A stretch of DNA of 64,000 nucleotides from positions 124,001-188,000 of the forward strand of contig JBBRQN010000001.1 of assembly GCA_038226305.1 (NCBI GenBank), written 5' to 3'. How positions within the stretch are numbered: the stretch's first letter is position 1; every line of letters begins with the position of its first letter. The translations under genes were made by a program, and so were the position numbers. Shown here piece after piece: positions 43,816 through 53,085 of this stretch. The DNA is from JASLDZ01 sp038226305 (GTDB taxonomy: Bacteria > Pseudomonadota > Alphaproteobacteria > Caulobacterales > Caulobacteraceae). Under the pieces are notes generated by a model. It saw only the letters and a program-made list of their open reading frames with translations, was not told where the DNA came from and did no database searches.

Positions 43816-45893
43816 CCAGCTTCGCGCCAGCCGCGCTCCCCCGGGCGCCAGTCGAACAGGGCCTCCAGGGTCGCGGCCGCCTGTCCCCGTTCGGAGGTGA
43901 ACCCCGGGTCCAGCCCCAGAAGCAGACGCGCATCGTCTGCCGCCACCGGGAACAGGGCCGCGTGAGCTGAGGGATCGACGAACCGGTAGTCGGGCAGGCC
44001 GCTCTGCTTCAGCCCCATGAGGTCGCCGGAGCCGCGCAGCTGCAGGTCGCGCTCGGCGATCAGGAACCCGTCGTCGGTCTCCCGCAGCACGCCCAGCCGG
44101 GCCTTGCCGCTCTCCGACAGGGGTGGATCGTAGAGCAGCACGCAGGCGCTGCGCTGGGCCCCGCGACCCACCCGGCCACGTAGCTGGTGCAGCTGCGCCA
44201 GGCCGAACCGGTCAGCATGTTCGATCACCATGATCGAGGCGTTGGGCACGTCGACCCCCACCTCGACCACCGTGGTCGCCACGAGGACCGATGTGCGCCC
44301 CTCGGCGAACTCCGCCATCGCCGCATCCTTCTGGGCTGGCGGCATTCGCCCGTGCACGAGGCCTACGCTTCCGCCCAGCACCCGGGCGAGGTCCTCGGCC
44401 CGACCCTCGGCTGCGGCGACGTTCAGCGACTCGCTCTCTTCGACGAGGGGGCAGATCCAGAAGGCCTGGGCGCCCCCGGCCGCGGCGGCCTTCAAGCGCG
44501 CAACGAGCTCGGGCAGGCGGTCGGAGGGAGATAGCGTGGTGACCACCGGGGTGCGTCCGGGGGGCTTCTCGTCGATCCGCGACACGTCGATGTCGCCGTA
44601 GAGCGCCAGTTCCAGCGTGCGCGGGATCGGCGTGGCGGAGAGGGCGAGGAGGTGCACCGCGGTGCCCTTGGCCTGCAGCCGCCGACGCTCCGAAACACCG
44701 AAGCGGTGCTGCTCGTCGACGATGGCGAGGCCCAGATCGGCGAAACGCACCTCGTCCTGAAACAGGGCGTGAGTGCCGAAGGCGATCTGCGTTTCGCCGC
44801 TGGCCAGGCCGTTCAGCTTCTGGATGCGCTGGCTGCCCTTGTCTCGACCGGTGAGGAGCACGCTGGTGATGCCCGCGGCGAGGAGCTTGGGTGCCAGCCC
44901 CTCGGCATGCTGTCGGGCCAGGATCTCTGTGGGGGCCATGAACGCGCCCTGCTGGCCGGCCGCCGCCGCATCGGCCAGCAGCAGCAGCGCCACCGCCGTC
45001 TTGCCCGATCCCACGTCGCCCTGAACGAGCCTCGTCATGGTCTGGCCGCGCGCCAGATCGGCCCTCGCCTCGGCTAGGGTCCGTGTCTGCGCGCCAGTGA
45101 GGGAGAAGGGCAGGGCGGCCTCGACGGCGTCGGCGACGGCGCTTCGGGGGATCGTCCGGGCAGGTTCCGCCCGGCGGACCGCCTTGCGGCGGGCCATCGC
45201 GAGCTGGTGCGCGAACAGCTCGTCGTAGGCGAGGCGCATGCGGGCGGGGGCGTTGGGCATAAGGTCTGCATCGGCGACAGGCGTGTGCAGCGTGCCGAGC
45301 GCCGCGCGCCAGCCGGGCCAGGCCTGTCGCGCCAGCCAGGCCGCATCCTGCCACTCTTCAAGCTCGGGCACCGGCTCGACGGCGGTGCGCACCAGCCGGC
45401 CGATCTGGCGGGAGCCTAGGCCTGCAGTCGCCGGATACACCGCTTCGAAGCGGGGGATGTCGTCGGCCCGATCCACGCCGAGCATGTAGTCTGGGTGGGC
45501 GATCTGCAGCTCCACGCCGAACCGCTTAGCCTCGCCGCTCACGGCGCGGACATCCCCGACCGGGTGGGCCCTGGCGAGATGCAGACCCCCGCCCTTGAAC
45601 CAGGCGAGGAACATCCACCCAGTGTCGTCGAAACAGCGGATGCGATAGGGCCGCCCGCCTCCGCCGCCGGGCAGATGCGCCTCCACCTGCACCACGAAGG
45701 TCTGCAGGCCGCCGTCTGTGGCTTCCGCGATGGTGGTGCGGCGACGCTCGTTCAGGCCGGTGGGGGCGGTGAAGGCGAGGTCGCGCACCAGCGTACCGCC
45801 CGCCACGCGCTCCACCAGGGGGGCGACCTTGGGGCCGACTCCCTTGAGCGAACTCAACGGCGCGAACAGGGGGTAGAGGACGGGCGGGCGCAT
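43812..45893 (-). CDS. recG: ATP-dependent DNA helicase RecG
   Basis: Reverses stalled forks and branch-migrates Holliday junctions. It has 693 residues. The N-terminal wedge domain includes LSSLKGVGPKVAPLVER; the helicase core has PFSLTGAQTRTLAE (Q region), Walker A GDVGSGKTAVALL, the DEQHRFGV Walker B box and TATP-like SATPIPRTLELAL; GLAQLHQLRGRVGRG is motif VI. ATG 45893 (MRPPVLYPLFAPL) matches the family start; ATG 45905 is possible. It is divergent from sdhE-mfd, with 133 bases between starts, and converges on DUF3089. Confidence 0.95.
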   Translation of the reverse strand: MRPPVLYPLFAPLSSLKGVGPKVAPLVERVAGGTLVRDLAFTAPTGLNERRRTTIAEATDGGLQTFVVQVEAHLPGGGGGRPYRIRCFDDTGWMFLAWFKGGGLHLARAHPVGDVRAVSGEAKRFGVELQIAHPDYMLGVDRADDIPRFEAVYPATAGLGSRQIGRLVRTAVEPVPELEEWQDAAWLARQAWPGWRAALGTLHTPVADADLMPNAPARMRLAYDELFAHQLAMARRKAVRRAEPARTIPRSAVADAVEAALPFSLTGAQTRTLAEARADLARGQTMTRLVQGDVGSGKTAVALLLLADAAAAGQQGAFMAPTEILARQHAEGLAPKLLAAGITSVLLTGRDKGSQRIQKLNGLASGETQIAFGTHALFQDEVRFADLGLAIVDEQHRFGVSERRRLQAKGTAVHLLALSATPIPRTLELALYGDIDVSRIDEKPPGRTPVVTTLSPSDRLPELVARLKAAAAGGAQAFWICPLVEESESLNVAAAEGRAEDLARVLGGSVGLVHGRMPPAQKDAAMAEFAEGRTSVLVATTVVEVGVDVPNASIMVIEHADRFGLAQLHQLRGRVGRGAQRSACVLLYDPPLSESGKARLGVLRETDDGFLIAERDLQLRGSGDLMGLKQSGLPDYRFVDPSAHAALFPVAADDARLLLGLDPGFTSERGQAAATLEALFDWRPGERGWREAG

Positions 45894-46026
45894 GGGCGTG
45901 GGCATGCTAGCGGAGTCGGCGCCGCCCATCACGCCCGGCCTTCGCGCCCGCCGTCACGCCGGGATCGGCGAAAGGCTGAGGCGCGGGTGGCGGAGGCGGC
46001 GGGCGGGGCCTATATCGCCACCTCCC

Positions 46027-46323
46027 ATGCTGAGCCCCCCCGATGACGACCCCCGGCTGAAGAAGCTGCGCTTTCGGGCGTGGCGGCGGGGATTCCGTGA
46101 GGCCGATCTCATTCTCGGCGGGTTCGCCGACGCGCATCTGGCCTCCCTCGATGCCCCGCAGCTCGACCGGTTCGAGGCGCTGCTCGAAGAGCCGGACGTG
46201 GACCTCTATGCGTGGATCATCGAAACGGCCCCCACACCCTCGGCCTTCGATCACGATGTGATGCGTTCGATCAAAACCTTCCGCCAGACCGCCTTCGCCT
46301 CCCTCGGCGTGCGCGGCGGCTGA
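46027..46323 (+). CDS. sdhE: Succinate dehydrogenase assembly factor 2 (FAD assembly factor SdhE)
   Basis: A 98-residue protein that helps attach FAD to the flavoprotein subunit of succinate dehydrogenase. KKLRFRAWRRGFREADLILGGFA contains the RGxxE-like flavinylation motif in the form RRGFREAD; LEEPDVDLYAWI is the second conserved part. The length fits the family. In alphaproteobacteria it lies with recG and mfd, as here. Confidence 0.92.
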   Translation: MLSPPDDDPRLKKLRFRAWRRGFREADLILGGFADAHLASLDAPQLDRFEALLEEPDVDLYAWIIETAPTPSAFDHDVMRSIKTFRQTAFASLGVRGG

Positions 46324-46351
46324 ACCTGACGCCATTCGGAGCCGCAACGCC

Positions 46352-49300
46352 TTGGACGTGACGAACCTCGCCCGCACCAAGGGGCGCATCGAACTGGGCG
46401 GCGCGCCGCAGGGCTACGACGCCATGATCGCGGCCGATCTCGCCCGCGCCCATGCGACGGCCAAGTCTGGCGGGGTGACGCTGTTCATCGCTCGCGACGG
46501 CCCGCGCGCCACGCAGTTCGCAGAGGCGCTGGCGTTTTTCGCGCCGGGGCTGGCGGTGCGCCAGCTGCCCTCTTGGGATTGCCTGCCCTACGACCGGATC
46601 GGCCCCTCGGCGTCCGTCGCGGCGGCGCGAACCGCCACGCTTTCCAATCTGGCCCGGCGGCGGGCCGACGACGACACGCCGCTTATCCTTGTGGCGACCG
46701 TGCCGTCGATCCTGCAGCGGGTGCCGCCGCGCCGGGCGCTGAAGGCTGCGAGCTTCTCAGCCAAGGTGGGCGACCGGGTCGAGGTGGCGGGGCTGGAGCG
46801 CTACTTCGCCGTCAACGGCTATGTGCGGGCCTCCACCGTATCCGAGCGGGGCGAGTTCGCCGTGCGCGGCGGCGTGATCGACGTGTTCCCCCCCGGTGCC
46901 GACGAGCCCGTGCGGCTGGACATGTTCGGCGAGGAGCTGGAAACGATCCGGGGCTTCGACCCCGATACGCAGCGCTCCACGGGCAAGCTGGAGGCGGTGG
47001 ATCTCCTCCCGGTTTCCGAGGCGCTGATCGATGCGGCCGCGATCTCGCGCTTTCGCACCGGCTTCATCGAGACCTTCGGGGCGGCCGCCGACGATCCGCT
47101 TTACGCCGCGATCAGCGAGGGCGGGCGCCGGGCCGGGATGGAGCACTGGCTGCCCCTGTTCTACGATGGGCTGGAGACGGTGTTCGACTATGTGGGGCCC
47201 TCGGCCCTCGTGCTCCTCGACCATCAGTCGGCCCAGAGCCGCGACGAGCGGCTGGCCATGATCGCCGATGCCCACGACGCCCGCGCCGAGGCCGCCAAGG
47301 TGCGCGGCGGCTCGATCTATCGCCCCCTGGCCGCCAACGCCCTCTATCTGAACGAAGCCGAGTGGGATCAGGCGCTGGACGACCGCGCCAGCCGCCGGTT
47401 CACCCCCTTTGCCGCCGACGGGCAGTCGGGCGTGGTCGACATGGGCGCCAGGCCCGGCCGCAGCTTCGCGCCCGAGCGCGCGCAGGACAGCGTGAACCTG
47501 TTCGAAGCGGTCGCCGCCCACGCCGAGGCCATGTCCAAGGCGGGCAGGCGCGTGCTCTTCGCCTCGTGGTCGGACGGATCGAGCGATCGCCTCGCCTCCA
47601 TGCTGGGCGATCACGGGCTGAAGACCCTGCGCTTCGCCAAGGACTGGGCGGATGCCGAGGGCTTCGGCGTGAAGGGCTCCAAGGCCAAGCCCATGCAGCG
47701 CGTGGTGCTGCCCCTCGACGACGGCTTCGAGACCGATACGCTGGTGGTGATCAGCGAGAGCGACATTCTGGGCGATCGCCTGGCGCGCCCCCGCAAGAAG
47801 CGTCGCGCCGCCAACTTCCTGGCGGAGGCCACGAGCCTGACGCCCGGCGATCTCGTGGTGCACATCGACCACGGAATCGGTCGCTACGAAGGGTTGAAGA
47901 CGCTGGACGTGGCGGGTGCGCCCCACGACTGCCTCGACCTGCAGTACGGCGGAGAGGCGCGGCTGTATCTTCCGGTGGAGAACATCGACCTCCTCACCCG
48001 CTACGGCTCCGACGCTGACGGGGCGCAGCTCGACAAGCTGGGCGGGGCGGCGTGGCAGGCGCGCAAGTCCAAGGCCAAGGAGCGGCTGCGGATCATGGCC
48101 GATGGCCTGATCAAGATCGCCGCCGCGCGCTCGCTGAAGGAGACCGGCGAGATCGACCCGCCCACGGGCCTGTTCGAGGAGTTCTGCGCCCGTTTCCCCT
48201 ATGAAGAGACCGACGACCAGCTGTCCGCCATCGGCGATGTTCTGGCCGATCTCGCCTCAGGCCGCCCGATGGACCGGCTGATCTGCGGCGACGTGGGCTT
48301 CGGCAAGACCGAGGTGGCCCTGCGCGCGGCCTTCGTGGTGGCCATGAGCGGCCAGCAGGTGGCCGTGGTTTGCCCGACGACCCTACTGGCCCGACAGCAC
48401 TTCAAGACCTTCTCCGAGCGCCTGGCGGGCTGGCCGATCAAGGTGCGCCAGCTCTCCCGCATGGTGCCCGCCAAGGAAGCCTCTGAAACCCGCGACAAGC
48501 TGAAGTCGGGCGAGATCGAGGTGGTGATCGGCACCCACGCCATCCTCGCCAGCCAGATCGGCTTCAAGGAACTGGGCCTCGTGATCGTGGACGAGGAGCA
48601 GCATTTCGGTGTGAAGCACAAGGAGCGGCTGAAGGAGTTCCGCGCCGACGTTCACATGCTGACGCTGACCGCCACGCCCATCCCGCGAACCCTGCAGATG
48701 GCGCTTTCGGGCATCCGCGAGATGTCGATCATCGCCACTCCGCCGATCGACCGGCTGGCGGTGCGCACCTACATCTCGCCGGACGATCCGGTCACCATCC
48801 GCGAGGCCCTGCTGCGCGAGAAGTACCGGGGAGGGCAGGCCTATTTCGTCACCCCGCGCCTCGCCGACCTTCCGGCGCTGGAGAAGTTCCTCCGGGAGAG
48901 CGTGCCCGAGGTGCGCTTCGTGGTGGGCCACGGCCAGATGGCCCCGACCCAGCTAGAAGAGGTGATGAGCGCGTTCTACGACGGCAAATACGACGTGCTG
49001 CTGTCCACCACGATCGTGGAGTCGGGCCTCGACGTTCCCAGTGCCAACACGCTGATCGTGCATCGGGCAGACATGTTCGGGCTGGCGCAGCTCTACCAGA
49101 TCCGCGGCCGCGTCGGCCGGGCCAAGGCGCGGGCCTACGCCTATCTGATGACCCCGGCGGACAAGCCCCTGACGGAGGCTGCCGAAAAGCGGCTCAAGGT
49201 GCTGCAGTCGCTGGATTCTTTGGGGGCCGGCTTCCAGCTTGCCAGCCACGACCTCGACATTCGCGGCGGCGGCAATCTCCTGGGTGACGAGCAGTCGGGC

Positions 49301-49867
49301 CACATCCGCGAGGTGGGTGTCGAGCTTTACCAGCAGATGCTGGAGGACGCGATCGCCGAGCTCCAGACAGCGGGCGCCCAGGTTGCGGAAAACCGGGCTT
49401 GGTCGCCGCAAATCAACGCCGGGGCCGCCGTGCTGATTCCGGAGGACTACGTGCGCGACCTCAACGTGCGCCTCTCGCTCTACCGGCGCCTGTCGGAAGC
49501 GGAGCGGCCATCTGACCGCGAGGTTCTGGCCGCCGAGATGATCGACCGGTTCGGCCCCCTGCCGGCCGAGGCCGATCAGCTGCTGAAGGTCATGGCGATC
49601 AAAGGTTTCTGCCGGCAGGCGGGGATCGAGAAGCTCGACGTGGGGCCCAAGGGTGCCGTCGTCACCTTCCGCAACCAGGCGTTCGCCAACCCCGCGGGCC
49701 TCGTCGCCTTCGTGCAGAAGCGCGCCAGCGAGTGGAAGCTGCGGCCAGACTTCAAGGCCGTGGTGAAGGGCGAGTTCGACACGCCGCTGCAACGCCTGGC
49801 AGTGGCCGAGACCATCGCCCGCCAGCTTTCGAGCGTGGCGCTGGAAGGGGTGAAGCAGGCGGCCTGA
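46352..49867 (+). CDS. mfd: Transcription-repair coupling factor
   Basis: Removes RNA polymerase stalled at lesions and recruits UvrA. It has 1171 residues. N-terminal UvrB-like region (about 30-340), then the RNAP-interacting domain (LTPGDLVVHIDHGIGRYEGLKTL), the RecG-like translocase with Walker A GDVGFGKTEVALRA, DEEQHFGVKHKERLK and TATPIPRTLQMAL, motif VI QIRGRVGRA, and the C-terminal UvrA-binding fold. TTG 46352 is the start, with GTG 46358 as alternative. sdhE lies 28 bases upstream. Confidence 0.96.
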   Translation: MDVTNLARTKGRIELGGAPQGYDAMIAADLARAHATAKSGGVTLFIARDGPRATQFAEALAFFAPGLAVRQLPSWDCLPYDRIGPSASVAAARTATLSNLARRRADDDTPLILVATVPSILQRVPPRRALKAASFSAKVGDRVEVAGLERYFAVNGYVRASTVSERGEFAVRGGVIDVFPPGADEPVRLDMFGEELETIRGFDPDTQRSTGKLEAVDLLPVSEALIDAAAISRFRTGFIETFGAAADDPLYAAISEGGRRAGMEHWLPLFYDGLETVFDYVGPSALVLLDHQSAQSRDERLAMIADAHDARAEAAKVRGGSIYRPLAANALYLNEAEWDQALDDRASRRFTPFAADGQSGVVDMGARPGRSFAPERAQDSVNLFEAVAAHAEAMSKAGRRVLFASWSDGSSDRLASMLGDHGLKTLRFAKDWADAEGFGVKGSKAKPMQRVVLPLDDGFETDTLVVISESDILGDRLARPRKKRRAANFLAEATSLTPGDLVVHIDHGIGRYEGLKTLDVAGAPHDCLDLQYGGEARLYLPVENIDLLTRYGSDADGAQLDKLGGAAWQARKSKAKERLRIMADGLIKIAAARSLKETGEIDPPTGLFEEFCARFPYEETDDQLSAIGDVLADLASGRPMDRLICGDVGFGKTEVALRAAFVVAMSGQQVAVVCPTTLLARQHFKTFSERLAGWPIKVRQLSRMVPAKEASETRDKLKSGEIEVVIGTHAILASQIGFKELGLVIVDEEQHFGVKHKERLKEFRADVHMLTLTATPIPRTLQMALSGIREMSIIATPPIDRLAVRTYISPDDPVTIREALLREKYRGGQAYFVTPRLADLPALEKFLRESVPEVRFVVGHGQMAPTQLEEVMSAFYDGKYDVLLSTTIVESGLDVPSANTLIVHRADMFGLAQLYQIRGRVGRAKARAYAYLMTPADKPLTEAAEKRLKVLQSLDSLGAGFQLASHDLDIRGGGNLLGDEQSGHIREVGVELYQQMLEDAIAELQTAGAQVAENRAWSPQINAGAAVLIPEDYVRDLNVRLSLYRRLSEAERPSDREVLAAEMIDRFGPLPAEADQLLKVMAIKGFCRQAGIEKLDVGPKGAVVTFRNQAFANPAGLVAFVQKRASEWKLRPDFKAVVKGEFDTPLQRLAVAETIARQLSSVALEGVKQAA

Positions 49868-49870
49868 CGG

Positions 49871-50389
49871 CTAGGCGGCGGTCACCCGCCGTGCCTTCGC
49901 CGCATTGAGGAGGGCGGTGGCGCGCAGCGTCATCTCCACCCGTGAGATCACGAAGAGCCCCATCGCCAACACCACGAAACCGTCGGTGATCAAGGCGACG
50001 GAGAGGTGCAGGGTCGAAGCCTGGCTCTCCAGATACTCGCGGCCCAGAAAGCGCACGGCCATGATCGCCACGAGGAACAGCAGCGCCACCGGCGAGGTGC
50101 GGGTCTCCAGCGTGTCGTTCTCAGGGTGGACGCTGATGGGGATCAGCCGCCCCCGCCACCAGCCGAGCCCGGCACCGACCGCGAAGGCGAGCCCCAGCCA
50201 AAGCCACTCCGCGCCATGAGGCGGGAACTGCACCAGCAGCGCCGCCGTCGCGAGGAGCAGCACCACCGGGAAAATCCACATGGTGGCGAGGTTCAGTGTG
50301 CGGGTCTGGTTCAGTCCTCGCAGGCGAAGCGCCATCACCACCCCGATGATCAGAACGGTGATGATCGTGGAGATGGTCTGTGGCGTCAT
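49871..50389 (-). CDS. Membrane protein, CcdC/DUF1453-like
   Basis: A 172-residue protein with four or five membrane helices (ISTIITVLIIGVVMALRLRG, MWIFPVVLLLATAALLVQF, LWLGLAFAVGAGLGWW, then LFLVAIMAVRFLG and LITDGFVVLAMGLFVIS). The layout and the IPISVHPENDTLETRTSPVALLFLVAIM segment recall CcdC/DUF1453 proteins. Function unknown in this group. Convergent with mfd, 3 bases between stop codons; it may share an mRNA with the PopA-like gene upstream. Confidence 0.6.
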   Translation of the reverse strand: MTPQTISTIITVLIIGVVMALRLRGLNQTRTLNLATMWIFPVVLLLATAALLVQFPPHGAEWLWLGLAFAVGAGLGWWRGRLIPISVHPENDTLETRTSPVALLFLVAIMAVRFLGREYLESQASTLHLSVALITDGFVVLAMGLFVISRVEMTLRATALLNAAKARRVTAA

Positions 50390-50421
50390 GTGCACGGGAG
50401 GCACTCCATGATGAAGGCTGG

Positions 50422-51765
50422 TCAGCCCGCGCGGCGAACGAGGGCGCGGGCGGCGGCCCGCTCCAGCGCTGCGGCGGGGGGTTCGTTCGGCTCGACGGAG
50501 GAGACGCCGAGGTCGAAGTCCAGCGTGAAGGGGGCATCGCCGTCGCCCGCCTCGAAGGCGGTGCAGGCGATCACCGCTGCGATGCGCTCGGCGGCGCTGC
50601 GGGCCGCGCTCGCCGTCGCGCCCGGCATGGCCAGGGCATAGACATCCGATCCCAGCCGCGCCGCCGTGTCCTCTGCGCGGACGAGCCTGCCGATCATGGA
50701 CCCCACCTGCGGCACCGCCCGGTCTATCCAGCCGCCCCGCTTGGCCTGGGCGAGATGCGGACCCATGGCGATGCGCAGCACGGCGACCGCGAGAGGCCGC
50801 TTGCGCTCCCGCATCACCCCGGAAAGCCGCAGGAGGTGGGCGGCGAACAGGTCGCGGGTGAACAGCCCCGTCGCGGCATCCATGAGGCCTGAGCCCCGCG
50901 CCCCTTCCAGCCGGGCGCGGATGGCGCTCTGGCGGCGGTGGCCCTGCGCCAGGGTCAGGATGCGCTGGGCCGTCTCCTCCGGCGGGGTGTCTGCGGCGGC
51001 GATGTCTGAAAGGCCGCGGTGGAACGCCTCCGACCGCGCCACCTGAGCCCCGGTGCGCAGGTGCAGGACGGTGGGGATATGGAACAGCTTGGTGTTGCGC
51101 TTCATGCCCCCGACGATGGAGAGCGCCTCGGCATGGGTTTCCCCCGCCCACAGCACCACGGCGTCGAACGGTCGCTCGTGCAGGTAGTCGAAGGCGGTGA
51201 ACGGGGTGAAGGCCCCCACCACCTCGGCCCCGGCCGCCACCAGCGCATGGCGCAGGGCGAGGAACTTTGGCGCGGGCTCGCCCACCGCCAGGATCTGCAT
51301 GGGGGCCGGATCAGGGGCCAGCGGCGGCAGGGGGCGGCCCCGGGCGGCGAAGGTGGCGGCCCGAAGCTCGGCCTCGTCTTCCGCGGCCGCGGCGCGCACC
51401 AGCACCTCCAGCCGCAGGGCGGCCTGCACGGGGTGGACGGGGGGTGCCAGCGCCAGGTCGAAGCCCAGCCTCGAGAGGGCAGGCTCTGGCCGACCCAGGG
51501 CGATCACCGGCAGACGCCTGGGGGCCGCGAGCGCTCGCAACCGGTCGGGCAGGGCGAGAAGCCCCGGATCGGCACCCCCGCTCACGTCGATGATCACGGC
51601 GTCCAGCCCGGGGTGGGCCGCGGCCAGGGCACCCATCGGCCCGCGAACGGTCCAGGTGCGCCAGCCCAGCCTGTCGAGGCCGCCGCACAGCTCGCCGGCC
51701 AGCCGGTCGTCTGGCGCGACCACGAGCACGCGGGCCTCATCTCCTGGCGCCTTGGCCCCTTCCAT
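50422..51765 (-). CDS. popA: PopA-like c-di-GMP effector: receiver domains plus degenerate GGDEF
   Basis: A 447-residue PleD-type protein. Residues 10-125 and 155-275 look like two receiver folds lacking usual phospho-acceptor context. The GGDEF domain starts at about 293 (LMDAATGLFTRD) but the catalytic motif is GSDVY at 372-376 instead of GG(D/E)EF. Arg363-Ala-Glu-Asp366 is an I-site RxxD exactly five residues ahead, so it should bind c-di-GMP without making it. This is the design of Caulobacter PopA, which helps bring ClpXP substrates such as CtrA to the cell pole. ATG 51765 has AAGGA 8 bases upstream. Name inferred, not proven. Confidence 0.65.
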   Translation of the reverse strand: MEGAKAPGDEARVLVVAPDDRLAGELCGGLDRLGWRTWTVRGPMGALAAAHPGLDAVIIDVSGGADPGLLALPDRLRALAAPRRLPVIALGRPEPALSRLGFDLALAPPVHPVQAALRLEVLVRAAAAEDEAELRAATFAARGRPLPPLAPDPAPMQILAVGEPAPKFLALRHALVAAGAEVVGAFTPFTAFDYLHERPFDAVVLWAGETHAEALSIVGGMKRNTKLFHIPTVLHLRTGAQVARSEAFHRGLSDIAAADTPPEETAQRILTLAQGHRRQSAIRARLEGARGSGLMDAATGLFTRDLFAAHLLRLSGVMRERKRPLAVAVLRIAMGPHLAQAKRGGWIDRAVPQVGSMIGRLVRAEDTAARLGSDVYALAMPGATASAARSAAERIAAVIACTAFEAGDGDAPFTLDFDLGVSSVEPNEPPAAALERAAARALVRRAG

Positions 51766-51865
51766 CACCCATCCTTGTGCCCGCTCCGACTTTAGACGCG
51801 GGAGTCGACGCATGTTAGCAGGGGGCGACGGTGCGCCGCAAAGTGCGAGACGCCGCGGGAACGTC

Positions 51866-52852
51866 ATGGCGCCCACCCCTCCCACAACACCGGTTTACGC
51901 AGGCTCAAGGCGGGTGCGCATGCCCCGCTCGCGACTGGAGGTTTTGGCTGTGGGGCGTGTGCTTCGCCGGGCGCTGGTGCGCCTGTGGGGGCGCGACGTG
52001 ATGCTCTACGTGGGCGGCGTGTCGTTCTTCGCCCTCCTGGCGGTGTTTCCGGCGCTCACCCTGCTGGTCGGGCTCTACGCGACGGTGTTCACGCCGGAGC
52101 AGGCGGCGGCGCAGGCTGCCAGCTGGGCGTGGCTTCTGCCGCCGGATGCGCAGGAACTGTTCCAGAACCAGGTGACCCGGCTGACCACGATGGCCAGACC
52201 GGCCATCTCGGTGCAGAGCGCCTTTGCGGTCTTGATCGGCGTCTATGCGGCGCACCGGGGCATGAAGGCGCTGCTGGCGGGCCTGTCGTTCATCCACGAC
52301 GAGGACAAGCCGCGGGGCTTCGTCGGCTTCAACATCATGGCCGCCGTGGTGGCGGTGGCGGCCTTCGCCCTCGTGGCCATCGTCTCCACCGCGGTTCTCG
52401 CCCTGCGCATCGTTTCCCGCGCCATCGGGTTTGCGCCCCTGCGCCATTCGCTGATCTCCAACGAGTGGACGTGGGCGGCGGCGGCGCTGACCCTGGGCCT
52501 GACGCTGCTCTACCGCTTCGCCATGTCGAGCGAGGTCGTGGGGTGGCGGGCCTCGATCATCGCGGGGGCCTCCGCATCGCTCCTCAGCCTCGGCGCATCG
52601 GCGTTGAGCGCGGTGTATGTGGGCCAGATCGCCAACCTCGGCGCCACCTATGGGGGCGTCGGCGCGGTCGTGGTGTTCCTGATCTGGCTGTCGTGGAACG
52701 TGAACGCAGTCTTCTTCGGCGGCGCGCTGGCTACCGAGACGGAATACGCCTTCCACCACCCGGTGGCGGCTCAGGCGCCCGCGGCGCAGATCGTGAACCT
52801 GATCGAACCGTCGGACGCAGCCTCCACCGAGAGCAAGACCGCGGTCAGCTGA
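51866..52852 (+). CDS. YihY/UPF0761 family inner membrane protein
   Basis: A 328-residue protein with six predicted helices (former ribonuclease BN family). Conserved: VMLYVGGVSFFALLAVFPALTLLVGLYA, SAFAVLIGVYAAHRGMKALLAGLSFIHDEDKPRGF, and GGVGAVVVFLIWLSWNVNAVFFGGALATE at the end. Function unknown; not a nuclease by current view. ATG 51866 is chosen; ATG 51920 would remove 18 residues. Divergent from popA, and its last 82 bases overlap tusA on the other strand. Confidence 0.88.
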   Translation: MAPTPPTTPVYAGSRRVRMPRSRLEVLAVGRVLRRALVRLWGRDVMLYVGGVSFFALLAVFPALTLLVGLYATVFTPEQAAAQAASWAWLLPPDAQELFQNQVTRLTTMARPAISVQSAFAVLIGVYAAHRGMKALLAGLSFIHDEDKPRGFVGFNIMAAVVAVAAFALVAIVSTAVLALRIVSRAIGFAPLRHSLISNEWTWAAAALTLGLTLLYRFAMSSEVVGWRASIIAGASASLLSLGASALSAVYVGQIANLGATYGGVGAVVVFLIWLSWNVNAVFFGGALATETEYAFHHPVAAQAPAAQIVNLIEPSDAASTESKTAVS

Positions 52853-53016
52853 GCGCACAGGTGCGGCACGTCGATGCGCGCCATCGGATCGTCGGCCAGG
52901 AGAACGATCTCCTCCCCCGGCGCAGCATCGGTCAGCGCCTTGCGGAGCCTGAGGCTGGGCACCGGACACCGGTGGCCGCGCGCATCGACTAGGCGGGGCT
53001 GCTGCGGCGAAATCAC
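52771..53016 (-). CDS. TusA family sulfurtransferase
   Basis: An 81-residue sulfur carrier-like protein. VDARGHRCPVPSLRLRKAL holds the Cys-Pro-x-Pro motif with the persulfide cysteine; LADDPMARIDVPHLCAQ gives a second conserved region. Such proteins pass sulfur for tRNA thiolation or molybdenum cofactor. GTG 53016 has CAGGAG 7 bases upstream, which fixes the start. Its 3' end lies on top of the yihY 3' end for 82 bases. It is divergent from ku with 69 bases between the starts. Confidence 0.85.
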   Translation of the reverse strand: MISPQQPRLVDARGHRCPVPSLRLRKALTDAAPGEEIVLLADDPMARIDVPHLCAQLTAVLLSVEAASDGSIRFTICAAGA

Positions 53017-53085
53017 GACGGCTCCTGAACGATTGCGACCGTCACACGTTTGCCGCTTCGACGGCTGAACGAGGATACCCGCATC

